64,000 bases of DNA. It comes from a virus. The notes below the pieces were generated by a model. It searched no databases. It saw only the letters and a program-made list of their open reading frames with translations, and was not told the DNA's origin. Location of the stretch: positions 1 to 64,000 of IMG/VR virus record IMGVR_UViG_3300031873_000001. The stretch is one strand, 5' to 3'. Shown piece by piece: positions 15,953 to 24,126 of the stretch (positions are counted from its first letter, which is position 1; every line of letters starts with the position of its first letter). Both the position numbers and the translations under genes were made by a program.

Positions 15953-17724
15953 TCATAGATGTCTTAGAGCTCGAGTCCCTCCCAGATAATCCACAGGATT
16001 ACGACATCGTTTATCTTGCCCCATCCGGGACGACCTATGTGTATGTTTTAGGGACAGGCTGGGTCGAGAAGGAGTTCGACGCCCGGCTCCCGAGTGCGTT
16101 TCAGGTGCGGGATGCCCTTACGAGGGTCGCTTACTACGGGAGGGACTACCAGACGATCCTCGACGAGATGCAGGCGTGGCTGAAGGTGAAGTATCAGGAC
16201 ACCTACCAGGACTTCCTGGATAGCGACATGGGCGTGATGCTCATGCAATTGTTTGCCTTCGTCGGGGACAACCTGTCGTGGTATCAGGACTTCAAAGCCT
16301 CGGAAGCATTTATCGGGACGGCAACCCTCCGCAAGAACGTTGGCCGGGGAGCTTGGAATCTCGGCTATCGGGTCGGCAGGGCTGTGGCCGCCCGGACAGC
16401 GATAACGGTCACTTTATCGCAGACTTATTCCTTCGACGTGGTCATTCCGAGCGGGACGGCCTGTGCGGGTCCGAACGACTTAGAGTTCACCCTCAACGAC
16501 GATCTGAAGTTCTATACCGGGGAGCTGACCCTCCGTCCCGTAGAGGTGGAGAAGGCCATCGTAACCGAGGGGAAGATCGTTCGCATGTCTTTCATCTCGG
16601 ATGAGAGTTCCAACCAGAAGTTCCCCCTCTCCGATCACCCTACCGAAATGTTTGTAGCACAGGGGACGATGCTGGTTACGGTCGACGGCGTTCCCTGGAC
16701 GGAACAGGACTACTGGACGTTCGACGGGTCGAATCATTACATCGTGGACTACAATGATTCGCCGCCGACGCTCAAGTTCGGAGATGGGGTAAGCGCCCCT
16801 ATCCCTCGGGACGGGGCGCAGATTGAAGTCTCATGGAGGGCTTGTTCCGGAGCCATCGGCAACGCGAAGAGCGCCTCCATCACGTCTTTCAAGTCCCCTG
16901 TCTACGTCAAAGGAACGGAGATCAGGGCTACCCTCAACAACGTTCTTGGGGCTTCGGGAGGCGCCGACGAAGAGGACACCCGCCACGTCAAGGTCTATGC
17001 TCCCCGGATATTCCTCACGAAGGACCGGGCGGTCACGATCGGGGACTACGAGACCATCGCCATGAACTACGTCGATCCAGAGGGAAGCCTGGCGAGAGTC
17101 CGGGGCGTGGTGATCAAGCAGGTTCTGGATGACGCCTACCTGCAGGGGCTTTTGGATTTGATCACGGACGTCGGGACCAAGACGGCCCTCACGAACTACC
17201 TGACGGGGATCATTGCCTCGGGTCGGGATGTGAACCTCATTAAGCTCTACGTCCTGTCCCTGGACGGCGACGGGAATTACGTCAACCCATCGACGGACTT
17301 CATGAACCGCCTGTCCGACCATCTCGAGACCAAGAAAGTCGCCACGGTCGTGGTCCAGATCGTAGCCGGATCGAGCCTCCTGCGTCCTGTGAATATCACC
17401 ATCCAGGTCGGGGTGCTTGATAACTACAACGCCGGGGACGTGATCTCCGCAGTGAATACCGCCGTGCAGGAGCTTCTCAAGAACAGAAACTTCGGGGTTG
17501 CCTTGCGGGCGTCCCACATTTACGACGTCGCCCAGGAGGTTACAGGCGTGGACTACGTTCGGGTCACACTCAGTCTTCCATCGGGGACGACCGGAGTGAC
17601 AATGGAGAGCGGGGACGCCGTTCCTAAGCCGCAGTATATCTTGGTTGCGGGGACGGTCACCATTACCGGGACAACCAGGCCGCGAAACACCCAGCCGCCT
17701 CGGGATATCAGGGCGACTTACTAA
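15949..17724 (+). CDS. Baseplate wedge protein, gpJ/gp6-like (591 aa)
   Basis: A Baseplate_J family protein: N-terminal wedge region with MGVMLMQLFAFVGDNLSWYQD, a middle beta domain with DYNDSPPTLKFGDGVSAPIP and GASGGADEEDTRHVKVYAPRIFL (broken here at domain level), and a C-terminal half with AVTIGDYETIAMNYVDPEGSLARVRG. The residues around FGDGV...P and the AVT..DYE motif are standard for this family. It follows gp25 with a four-base overlap. It forms the dimer that links neighbouring wedges. Confidence 0.9.
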   Translation: MIIDVLELESLPDNPQDYDIVYLAPSGTTYVYVLGTGWVEKEFDARLPSAFQVRDALTRVAYYGRDYQTILDEMQAWLKVKYQDTYQDFLDSDMGVMLMQLFAFVGDNLSWYQDFKASEAFIGTATLRKNVGRGAWNLGYRVGRAVAARTAITVTLSQTYSFDVVIPSGTACAGPNDLEFTLNDDLKFYTGELTLRPVEVEKAIVTEGKIVRMSFISDESSNQKFPLSDHPTEMFVAQGTMLVTVDGVPWTEQDYWTFDGSNHYIVDYNDSPPTLKFGDGVSAPIPRDGAQIEVSWRACSGAIGNAKSASITSFKSPVYVKGTEIRATLNNVLGASGGADEEDTRHVKVYAPRIFLTKDRAVTIGDYETIAMNYVDPEGSLARVRGVVIKQVLDDAYLQGLLDLITDVGTKTALTNYLTGIIASGRDVNLIKLYVLSLDGDGNYVNPSTDFMNRLSDHLETKKVATVVVQIVAGSSLLRPVNITIQVGVLDNYNAGDVISAVNTAVQELLKNRNFGVALRASHIYDVAQEVTGVDYVRVTLSLPSGTTGVTMESGDAVPKPQYILVAGTVTITGTTRPRNTQPPRDIRATY

Positions 17725-17736
17725 CAGGGAGGGAGA

Positions 17737-18159
17737 ATGCCGACTACACAGAAATGCAGTTTCGTCTACCCCCCGGAGGGAGACACATCGTCGTATTCTA
17801 CTTTGTCGAACCTCTTTGCGGCCTTCGACCAGTTCACCTACGGGGGTTACCGCAATCACGGCCTCATCCCGATTCAGGACGGGGGCTTTACCTACTCGAG
17901 CGGGGCCGCAACGGTGGCGTGGACGGAGGCCAAGTGGTTCAATCCATTCAGCGGACAGGTCTTGACTCTTGCCGCAGGAAGCCTTGCCGTCGAGGATGGG
18001 CAGTGCCTCTACTTCAAGGTCTACGATACGTCCCTCGTTTTGTATGCGGGATCCGTTGTTCCCGTCGAGAGCACGATCTACGTTCTGGGCGTCCGATGGG
18101 GGGACACCTTCTTCGTGCTTCCCGGTCGTCTTGGGGTCACAAGTCTTCCCGGGCCATAA
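17737..18159 (+). CDS. Small tail protein upstream of the lysis genes (140 aa)
   Basis: Beta-rich protein (MPTTQKCSFVYPPEGDTSS, then GGFTYSSGAATVAW, LTLAAGSLAVEDGQCLYFKV, TIYVLGVRWGDTFFVLPG). SD GGGAGGGAG precedes the ATG. No catalytic motif. The pattern is that of phage tail decoration or fibre-base proteins; it lies between gpJ and the amidase. Confidence 0.55.
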   Translation: MPTTQKCSFVYPPEGDTSSYSTLSNLFAAFDQFTYGGYRNHGLIPIQDGGFTYSSGAATVAWTEAKWFNPFSGQVLTLAAGSLAVEDGQCLYFKVYDTSLVLYAGSVVPVESTIYVLGVRWGDTFFVLPGRLGVTSLPGP

Positions 18160-18170
18160 CAGGAGAAGCC

Positions 18171-18743
18171 ATGTTAAACATTGCCGAGTATATCGTTCTG
18201 CATCACTCGTTCTCCCCGGACAACAACATTACCGCCGACTGGGAGGGGATCAGGAGGTATCACAAGAGCTGGCGATTCGAAGGGAAGATCGTTACCCCGG
18301 AGATCGGGAAACAGCTCCAGGCGCAGGGGAAGCATGTCGAGGGTCCCTGGTCGGATATCGGCTACCACGGTGGCTTGGAGTTCGTCGACGGAAAGCTCTG
18401 CTGGCGCCGGGGGAGAAGCTTCTGGACCGGGGGAAGCCATGCCCACGGGTTCAATGACCGGAGCGTGGGCTTCGTGGTGATCGGGGACTACGATCACAAC
18501 ATCGTTCCGGATCTCGTGTGGTACGGGATGCTCAAGATGGTTTTCGCCACCTGCTTCCTGTCCGGGATTCCATTCAAGAACGTCATCGGCCACAGGGAGA
18601 CGTTCGTGATGCTCAACAAGCCTGTCGAGAAGCAATGTCCCGGAGTAAACTGGGATATGGATAAGTTCCGAGCCGACCTGAAGGCCCAGGAGCCGAACAT
18701 CGAACAAATCATGGGGGTGTATTATGGAGAAGGCGACTTATAA
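18171..18743 (+). CDS. N-acetylmuramoyl-L-alanine amidase, endolysin (190 aa)
   Basis: Amidase_2/PGRP fold. ATG 18171 chosen: SD AGGAGAAG precedes it and the fold begins at once (IAEYIVLHHSFSPDN). Zinc ligands are predicted as the first His of VLHHS, the His of IGHRE and the Cys of KQCPGVNWD; SDIGYHGGLEF and the GFNDRSVGFVVIGDYD strand are typical. It cuts the amide between MurNAc and the stem peptide. No signal peptide, so it needs the holin nearby. It overlaps the following fibre gene by 20 bases. Confidence 0.92.
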   Translation: MLNIAEYIVLHHSFSPDNNITADWEGIRRYHKSWRFEGKIVTPEIGKQLQAQGKHVEGPWSDIGYHGGLEFVDGKLCWRRGRSFWTGGSHAHGFNDRSVGFVVIGDYDHNIVPDLVWYGMLKMVFATCFLSGIPFKNVIGHRETFVMLNKPVEKQCPGVNWDMDKFRADLKAQEPNIEQIMGVYYGEGDL

Positions 18744-21700
18744 AACTGGGTTTATCGAAAGCATCCAGGATGTCGTTGCTCTCATTGAGCAAGCTGAGGT
18801 AGCCAACCTCACGGCCCTTCTCGGCGCCTACGTCAAGACCTATGGCGTGGCGATCACGTCGTATGATACCTCGGGGGCCCCCTATTCCGACCTGCAGGTG
18901 GTCGACGTTGGATCGTGGACATCCTACACGATAAAGCCCGGCTATGCTCTTACGCAGAACGGGAACGTGATCTGCGTTCCCTCGGGCGGGATAACGGGAA
19001 ATTCTTATCCCACAGGGAACGGGACGTGGGTCATTGCCCTGCGTTACAAGGTCTACAACGATCCTGCCGAGGACGTGACCTACGACGGGACTTACAGTCC
19101 GAACGGCCACACCTACAATCACAACAGTTATGAGATCATCGTGGCCGCATCGTTCGGGCCGTCTGACACCGATGTCGTTCAGCTTGCAGAGGTCGATATC
19201 TCCGGAGGGTCTCCTATAGCCATGCGGGATGTCCGCTACCGGAATGTCCTGGTGTTCAAGGAAGGAACGGGTCGGGGATTATTTAAGCCTCCAAAGCCGC
19301 GACATGTTTCCGTCCCGGAAACCGGGCTAGACCGGGATCTTCCTCCCGATAAGCTCAATCAGCCAGGGACGAACCGGAACGTCGGTCCACATGCTTACAT
19401 CCGTGTGGTCTGGGGAGACAAGGGCGTCGGGCACTGGAACGGGACTCTCTTTACAATCGACACCACCAGGTGTGGGGCTTACTCGACCGACGAGTGGGCG
19501 GCGTCCGGTCAAGATGATGCCTGGTATCTCTATGATGTAGCCGGAAACGTTTATCACAAGATTCTTTCTAATACCGATACGACGGTCATCGTCGAGGGAG
19601 TCGGCGGTTCCGGAACGAACAAGACCTTCTATATCTTGCCGAAAGACTGCCAGATGAAGGTTTACGTCACTCCGTTCAGTCAAGGTGGGACGACTACGGT
19701 CGATGAGCTCACGGAGGTTTTCGAGAATCCATCCTTTGTTTCGGTCCCCTCTCCCGAGTTTCCGGTCAATGGCTACCCGCCCTCGCAGACCAAAATCGTA
19801 TCTAACGAGCGCTACGTCCGGGGCCTGCTGGTGAATACCAAGTACCAAGTCTACGTCATCGCCCAGAGATTCAGCGTCTCGAGCGACATTTCCGATGTCG
19901 TCACTAAGACCACGGCTAGCGACAGTCCCCCGATTCCAAAGGGCATTGCCATCACGACCGGGATTGATGAAGATCAGAAACAGCCGGAGATCGAATTTCC
20001 GATGTCCTCCCAGTCTAAGCAAATTCCGAAGACTGCTTGGGTTAAGCTCAAGTGGGGAGATACCGGAAGCGGCACGTGGGCTTTGAATATTCTCACGGAC
20101 GGGGGAAAGGCGTGGAGTCCGGACTACTGGATCGGACAGCTGGTGACCGATTCTGCAGGGAAACGGTTGAGCGTACTCGACAACGCCGATACCGTTCTGG
20201 TCGTTCCGTCTGGATCAACGGGGGCGGACGGGTCTTACTCCGTGGGCCCCGGGGCTCTTGGCTACGATGTCCAGCTACAGCCGATGAACTCGGGGGGTGT
20301 TACCGGGGTAGACGAAGAGGAGGAACTCTTTAGGGTCGATCCGAGCGGCGACCCTCTGGATGCCGCCAAGTGGACGCCGATGTATTATACCAAGCACGGG
20401 TTGGTTGTTGGAGTCAAGTACCGGATGCGGGTCCGGTCGTCCAACGGGCCCTCCCCGGCACAGAAGAGCGCCTGGACTTCGTGGGTAAGCGTCATCGCCG
20501 GAGCCAAAACTAAGCTAGCCATGCCTACGGGTGGCTACATGATCAAGCGGGTCGGCGGGGTTGACCTGAGCTGGAACAGCGTGGTAAATGCGAAGGGCTA
20601 CGAGATAGCGTGGACGAAGGATGGGTCGACTCCGGATTACAACTCGGGCAACTCGTTCATCATGCACACGATCGGGACGAGGGTCTGGTTGGGGGCCGAC
20701 CTTGCACAGATCTCGGGGGTGTCTCCTATCCCGCCGACGTTCAAGGCGAGAATCAGGGCTTTCGACTCGGGAGGGCAGGCGGGGTATGAGACGGACGTCA
20801 TCACTCTGCAGGCCGATCCCATCACGATGGATCACGTTGCGGATGGCGAGATCTACGCCAAGCTGAAGACCGAAATAGTCGCATCACTCGAGACTACGCA
20901 GGTGGCGGCCGCTGAAGTCGTGAGCGCCCGAGGGACGTTTGCATCAATCGGGGAACGCTTGGAAGCCGCCGCCGCTCAAGGGGGGTTTGCCCCGGGGTTT
21001 ACGAGGGTCGTGGCGAAGGAAGGGGCTCAATTCTCCGACCCGCAAGCGGCGATCAACGACATTAAGTCGGCGTCGATCCCGGCTTCAAGGGATAATCCTT
21101 ACGTCGTCGTCCTGTACCCAGGAATTTACCAGTCCGACTTGGTTCTTGAAAACCTCGATGGGGTCTACGTCATAGGTCTCGATCCCCGGATGACCATTAT
21201 CAAAGGAGACGTTACCGTTCTTCGGAATGCCTGCCTGCCATCCGGCCAGGTCTACACGCCGGAAGTTGGGCTCGTGAACCTTCAGATTTACAACATCAAT
21301 CCTTCTTATGGTCTCGATTACGAGGTGAGCCATCCGTCGGGGTCGATCTATCCCACGAAGCAGAGCCTGTATATCCGGAACGTAGACGTCTACCAGACGG
21401 ACTCTTCCTGTGAGGCCATGCTGGTTTTCTGCTCGGGCGGGACGGCGGGCATACCGGACATCCTTGCGGACATCGACGCCGGATATCTGAGGCTGTATCC
21501 TTACAACAACAACGCCCTGAAGATCATCTACTACCCGGACGCCTTGCCTCCAACAAAGTTCTGGTGGTATAACTGCGAGTTCGATCCGGTGCTCCTTTCG
21601 GACGATGCCAATCCACATGACGGGATCGTGTGGGATTTACTTACGGACATCGATCTCGGAGGGGGTGCCTTTGAGAAGCAATGGCTCTATCGATGCAAGA

Positions 21701-21906
21701 TTCGATGCTATCCCACTGGGCCCTACCCCGACTCCTATCCACTCAGAAACTTGAACGGTGATCCGACCTATACCACTCAGTTTCTGCGGATAACTCAGTG
21801 TGTGTTCGAAAAGACCAACTACTACAATGGTAACTTCTCGGTTAGTGGAGGGTATCCCATTTCCGGTCTTGAGGGAAGCGTTTCCCTTAGTCAAGAGCCT
21901 ATATGA
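18724..21906 (+). CDS. Large tail protein with Fn3-like repeats and pectin-lyase-like beta-helix (1060 aa)
   Basis: The N-terminal ~170 residues are a tail-attachment type region (KTGFIESIQDVVALIEQAEV). Residues ~210-700 hold Fn3-like modules, two of them starting with similar strands (HAYIRVVWGDKGVGHWN at ~220 and TAWVKLKWGDTGSGTW at ~440). A helical linker follows at ~720-755. Residues ~758-1060 form a right-handed beta-helix of the pectin-lyase type (FSDPQAAINDIKSA, YVVVLYPGIYQSDLVLEN, VYVIGLDPRMTIIKGDVTV). Such helices bind or cleave surface polysaccharides. Likely receptor-binding tail fibre; catalytic residues are not evident. Confidence 0.75.
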   Translation: MEKATYKTGFIESIQDVVALIEQAEVANLTALLGAYVKTYGVAITSYDTSGAPYSDLQVVDVGSWTSYTIKPGYALTQNGNVICVPSGGITGNSYPTGNGTWVIALRYKVYNDPAEDVTYDGTYSPNGHTYNHNSYEIIVAASFGPSDTDVVQLAEVDISGGSPIAMRDVRYRNVLVFKEGTGRGLFKPPKPRHVSVPETGLDRDLPPDKLNQPGTNRNVGPHAYIRVVWGDKGVGHWNGTLFTIDTTRCGAYSTDEWAASGQDDAWYLYDVAGNVYHKILSNTDTTVIVEGVGGSGTNKTFYILPKDCQMKVYVTPFSQGGTTTVDELTEVFENPSFVSVPSPEFPVNGYPPSQTKIVSNERYVRGLLVNTKYQVYVIAQRFSVSSDISDVVTKTTASDSPPIPKGIAITTGIDEDQKQPEIEFPMSSQSKQIPKTAWVKLKWGDTGSGTWALNILTDGGKAWSPDYWIGQLVTDSAGKRLSVLDNADTVLVVPSGSTGADGSYSVGPGALGYDVQLQPMNSGGVTGVDEEEELFRVDPSGDPLDAAKWTPMYYTKHGLVVGVKYRMRVRSSNGPSPAQKSAWTSWVSVIAGAKTKLAMPTGGYMIKRVGGVDLSWNSVVNAKGYEIAWTKDGSTPDYNSGNSFIMHTIGTRVWLGADLAQISGVSPIPPTFKARIRAFDSGGQAGYETDVITLQADPITMDHVADGEIYAKLKTEIVASLETTQVAAAEVVSARGTFASIGERLEAAAAQGGFAPGFTRVVAKEGAQFSDPQAAINDIKSASIPASRDNPYVVVLYPGIYQSDLVLENLDGVYVIGLDPRMTIIKGDVTVLRNACLPSGQVYTPEVGLVNLQIYNINPSYGLDYEVSHPSGSIYPTKQSLYIRNVDVYQTDSSCEAMLVFCSGGTAGIPDILADIDAGYLRLYPYNNNALKIIYYPDALPPTKFWWYNCEFDPVLLSDDANPHDGIVWDLLTDIDLGGGAFEKQWLYRCKIRCYPTGPYPDSYPLRNLNGDPTYTTQFLRITQCVFEKTNYYNGNFSVSGGYPISGLEGSVSLSQEPI

Positions 21907-22502
21907 TAGACCTCAAGAACTTTAAACTGAACTCGAATCATGCCGTCATCGCTCTAATTCTGGTGATGCTCGTCATGATGTTTGCGAGGGGAAACAACGG
22001 CCCGCAGGTGGTGACCGTCGGACCGAACCAGGGTTCAACGGTTACGATGGATAGCCTCTTTAAGTCGATCCAGGTTTTGAACGACCGGGTGATCGCCATT
22101 CAGAACAATGGGTCGCAGGTGATCATACAGAAGCCACCCGAGGGGCACGTGACGATCATCCCAGGCAAGGCCGAGACGACCTGGGTCTACAATTCGACCA
22201 CCAAGGAGACGACGATGGTGGTCATCCAACAGCCCCCGACCCTTCAGGTCCAGCAGAGGGGATGGTGTCTTATCCCGGAAGTCTACGGAGGCTTCGACAC
22301 GAGGGCGAAGTACCGGATCGGGGGACGGCTTAAGTTTATGTTCAACCGAAAGTGGAACTGGGGAGTGGTCGGGACTCAGAGCTACGCCGGGTTTGCCCCG
22401 GCCTACCATCTGACTCCCAACGTGGAAGCGACGTTCGGCGTGGGCTGGCTTTATAAAGGCCCGCCATGCGCCTTCGCTGGGGTTTCTATTCCACTGCGAT
22501 AG
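21903..22502 (+). CDS. Membrane-anchored lysis-cassette protein, possible spanin analogue (199 aa)
   Basis: One N-terminal transmembrane segment (residues ~13-30, AVIALILVMLVMMFARG) follows a short charged start. A periplasmic linker of strands and a C-terminal ~75-residue domain with alternating aromatic strands (WCLIPEVYGGFDTRAKYRIGG, GVVGTQSYAGFAP, VEATFGVGWLYKG) resembles an outer-membrane beta-hairpin or barrel fragment. It sits between amidase/fibre and holin-like genes. A role in disrupting or linking the outer membrane is inferred; no classical i-spanin/o-spanin pair is visible. Confidence 0.55.
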   Translation: MIDLKNFKLNSNHAVIALILVMLVMMFARGNNGPQVVTVGPNQGSTVTMDSLFKSIQVLNDRVIAIQNNGSQVIIQKPPEGHVTIIPGKAETTWVYNSTTKETTMVVIQQPPTLQVQQRGWCLIPEVYGGFDTRAKYRIGGRLKFMFNRKWNWGVVGTQSYAGFAPAYHLTPNVEATFGVGWLYKGPPCAFAGVSIPLR

Positions 22503-22515
22503 GAGGTGAGAGAGA

Positions 22516-22824
22516 ATGAACGGATGGGATGCACAGCTGTTGCTGATCACGGGGGTTTGCTTGGGAGCTCTTCCAATTCTGAAAAACCTCCCTTACATCG
22601 GAAAGTTTATCACCGGCCAGGTGGCGGTGATAGCCGATCTCATTGTAGGGGTCGGAGCGGCCGCAGTTCGAGCCTATTACTTCATGGACCCGTTCTACGG
22701 GGTGCCACCGAAGATGTGGCTTATCGTGGCGGTCGGGTTGATCGGCGGGTTCCTGGCGTCCGGAGGTTACAAGACGATAGGAGACCTGTTGAGCAAGGCG
22801 AACCCGAACAACGGGAAGAAGTAA
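22516..22824 (+). CDS. Holin-like membrane protein (102 aa)
   Basis: Small protein with up to three hydrophobic segments (residues ~6-22, ~34-56 and ~68-88: LLLITGVCLGALPIL, VAVIADLIVGVGAAAVRAYY, WLIVAVGLIGGFLASGGY) and a basic C-terminus ANPNNGKK. Strong SD GGAGGTGAGAG upstream. Size, topology and position near the amidase are those of a class I-type holin, which would open the inner membrane for the endolysin. No sequence family recognised. Confidence 0.7.
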   Translation: MNGWDAQLLLITGVCLGALPILKNLPYIGKFITGQVAVIADLIVGVGAAAVRAYYFMDPFYGVPPKMWLIVAVGLIGGFLASGGYKTIGDLLSKANPNNGKK

Positions 22825-22848
22825 CTTTGACAGGAGGAGATCAGGTCG

Positions 22849-23619
22849 ATGCCTGGGTTTGGTCAGGATAGGTTCGGGCTGGACCCGTTTGGTCGGGCGG
22901 CCTTCGGCTTTCCGGCCTTATGGAACGGAGTGCCCGGAATCTATAGGGACAAGGACGACGATCGGGGGGGTGTCCTCAAGGACTTTTTCGATATAGCCGC
23001 AACCCCTATCGAGCGTCTCAAGGTGGCCGCCGACGGTTTCATGAGTCTGCGGGATCCTACGTCTGTCCGACCTGATCTCCTCCACTACTTGGCCGAGATG
23101 TTCGCCATTGACGTGGACGTCCGGTGGTCCGATGAATTCCTTCGGGCGTTCCTGGACTCCTACGGCTACTGGACTCTCCGCAAGGGGGAGATCTGGTGCT
23201 ATAACTTTGTCCTGCGGATGACCGGGCTGGACGTTACGGTCAAAGACCTCTACGAGATTCAGGTCCAGCGGGGCGATCCGGCAAACTATTATCTCCTGCG
23301 GGCGGGGTACGAGGCCGTGGCCGGAGTGAACGAGGGATTCGACGAGTACATCATCTACTTTGCGGGATCCGGGAACTGGGTGGCGCTCGAGGAACGTCCT
23401 CCCGACCGGGAGGGCGTCCCGTTAAGCAAGATCCGGCTCGACATCACGGAACGCAGTCCCCGGAAACGAGCGGAGTGGGGCGTGGGCGATTTCAAGATGC
23501 TGAGGCGCCTGATCGGATGGATTCACCCGGCTCATATTTCGATCCCACGGGTCCGGGTGACCTACGAGATTAACGACAGCCTGTTGGCATCCGATACCGT
23601 CAGTGCCATTCCATCATAA
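22849..23619 (+). CDS. Baseplate protein, P2 gpI-like (256 aa)
   Basis: Resembles the Tail_P2_I family: after a Gly/Phe-rich start (FGQDRFGLDPFGRAAFGFP) comes the family pattern of a short helix, PIERLKVAADGFMSLRDP, RPDLLHYLAEMFAIDVD, FLRAFLDSYGYWTLRKG and IHPAHISIPRV. gpI closes the wedge and connects it to fibres, which matches the fibre genes that follow. SD GGAGGAG precedes the ATG. Confidence 0.7.
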   Translation: MPGFGQDRFGLDPFGRAAFGFPALWNGVPGIYRDKDDDRGGVLKDFFDIAATPIERLKVAADGFMSLRDPTSVRPDLLHYLAEMFAIDVDVRWSDEFLRAFLDSYGYWTLRKGEIWCYNFVLRMTGLDVTVKDLYEIQVQRGDPANYYLLRAGYEAVAGVNEGFDEYIIYFAGSGNWVALEERPPDREGVPLSKIRLDITERSPRKRAEWGVGDFKMLRRLIGWIHPAHISIPRVRVTYEINDSLLASDTVSAIPS

Positions 23620-23631
23620 GGAGAAGGAATC

Positions 23632-24117
23632 ATGGAAGATCATTTGAGGATGCGGGGGACTGTTGAGGTCGTTGCCCGGAATGCCACCGGCGAAGAGGTG
23701 TGGCGCCGGATAGTCAGCAACATGATCGTGGATGTTTTCCGGACACTCGTCCGCAGGCGTCTTGGAAATGATGCTCTGGGAGCGTTGCCTGCGATTAAGT
23801 ATATCCGGTTTGGAAGCTCTACGAGTGGTCTGGGGGTTAGCAATACCGCTCTTGCCGGAGACTATGGAGAAAATAGGGCTGTGGATTCCCCGACGTATCC
23901 GAGTGGGACGCAGGTTCAGGTTACTTATACCATTCCCCTTTCAGATACCTTGAACGATAAGGCCATCGGGGAGGCCGGAATTTTCAGCGATACGGTTTCT
24001 TCGGATCCAGACTTCGGGACGTCAGGTCAAAGGATGTTTGCCCGTGCTGTGTTCGTTCCTTCCCCTGTCAAGACGGGGGCCATTACGATCGAATACATCT
24101 GGACTCTCACGCTATAG
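23632..24117 (+). CDS. Tail fibre/appendage protein (161 aa)
   Basis: Strand-rich protein with IKYIRFGSSTSGLGVSNTAL, DKAIGEAGIFSDTVSSD, then MFARAVFVPSP and a last strand AITIEYIWTLTL. This 'YIRFG..., EAGIF..., final ITIEYIWT' order is a recurrent phage appendage family and parallels the protein at 4783. It probably connects gpI to the receptor-binding protein downstream. Confidence 0.6.
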   Translation: MEDHLRMRGTVEVVARNATGEEVWRRIVSNMIVDVFRTLVRRRLGNDALGALPAIKYIRFGSSTSGLGVSNTALAGDYGENRAVDSPTYPSGTQVQVTYTIPLSDTLNDKAIGEAGIFSDTVSSDPDFGTSGQRMFARAVFVPSPVKTGAITIEYIWTLTL

Positions 24118-24126
24118 GAGATCATC

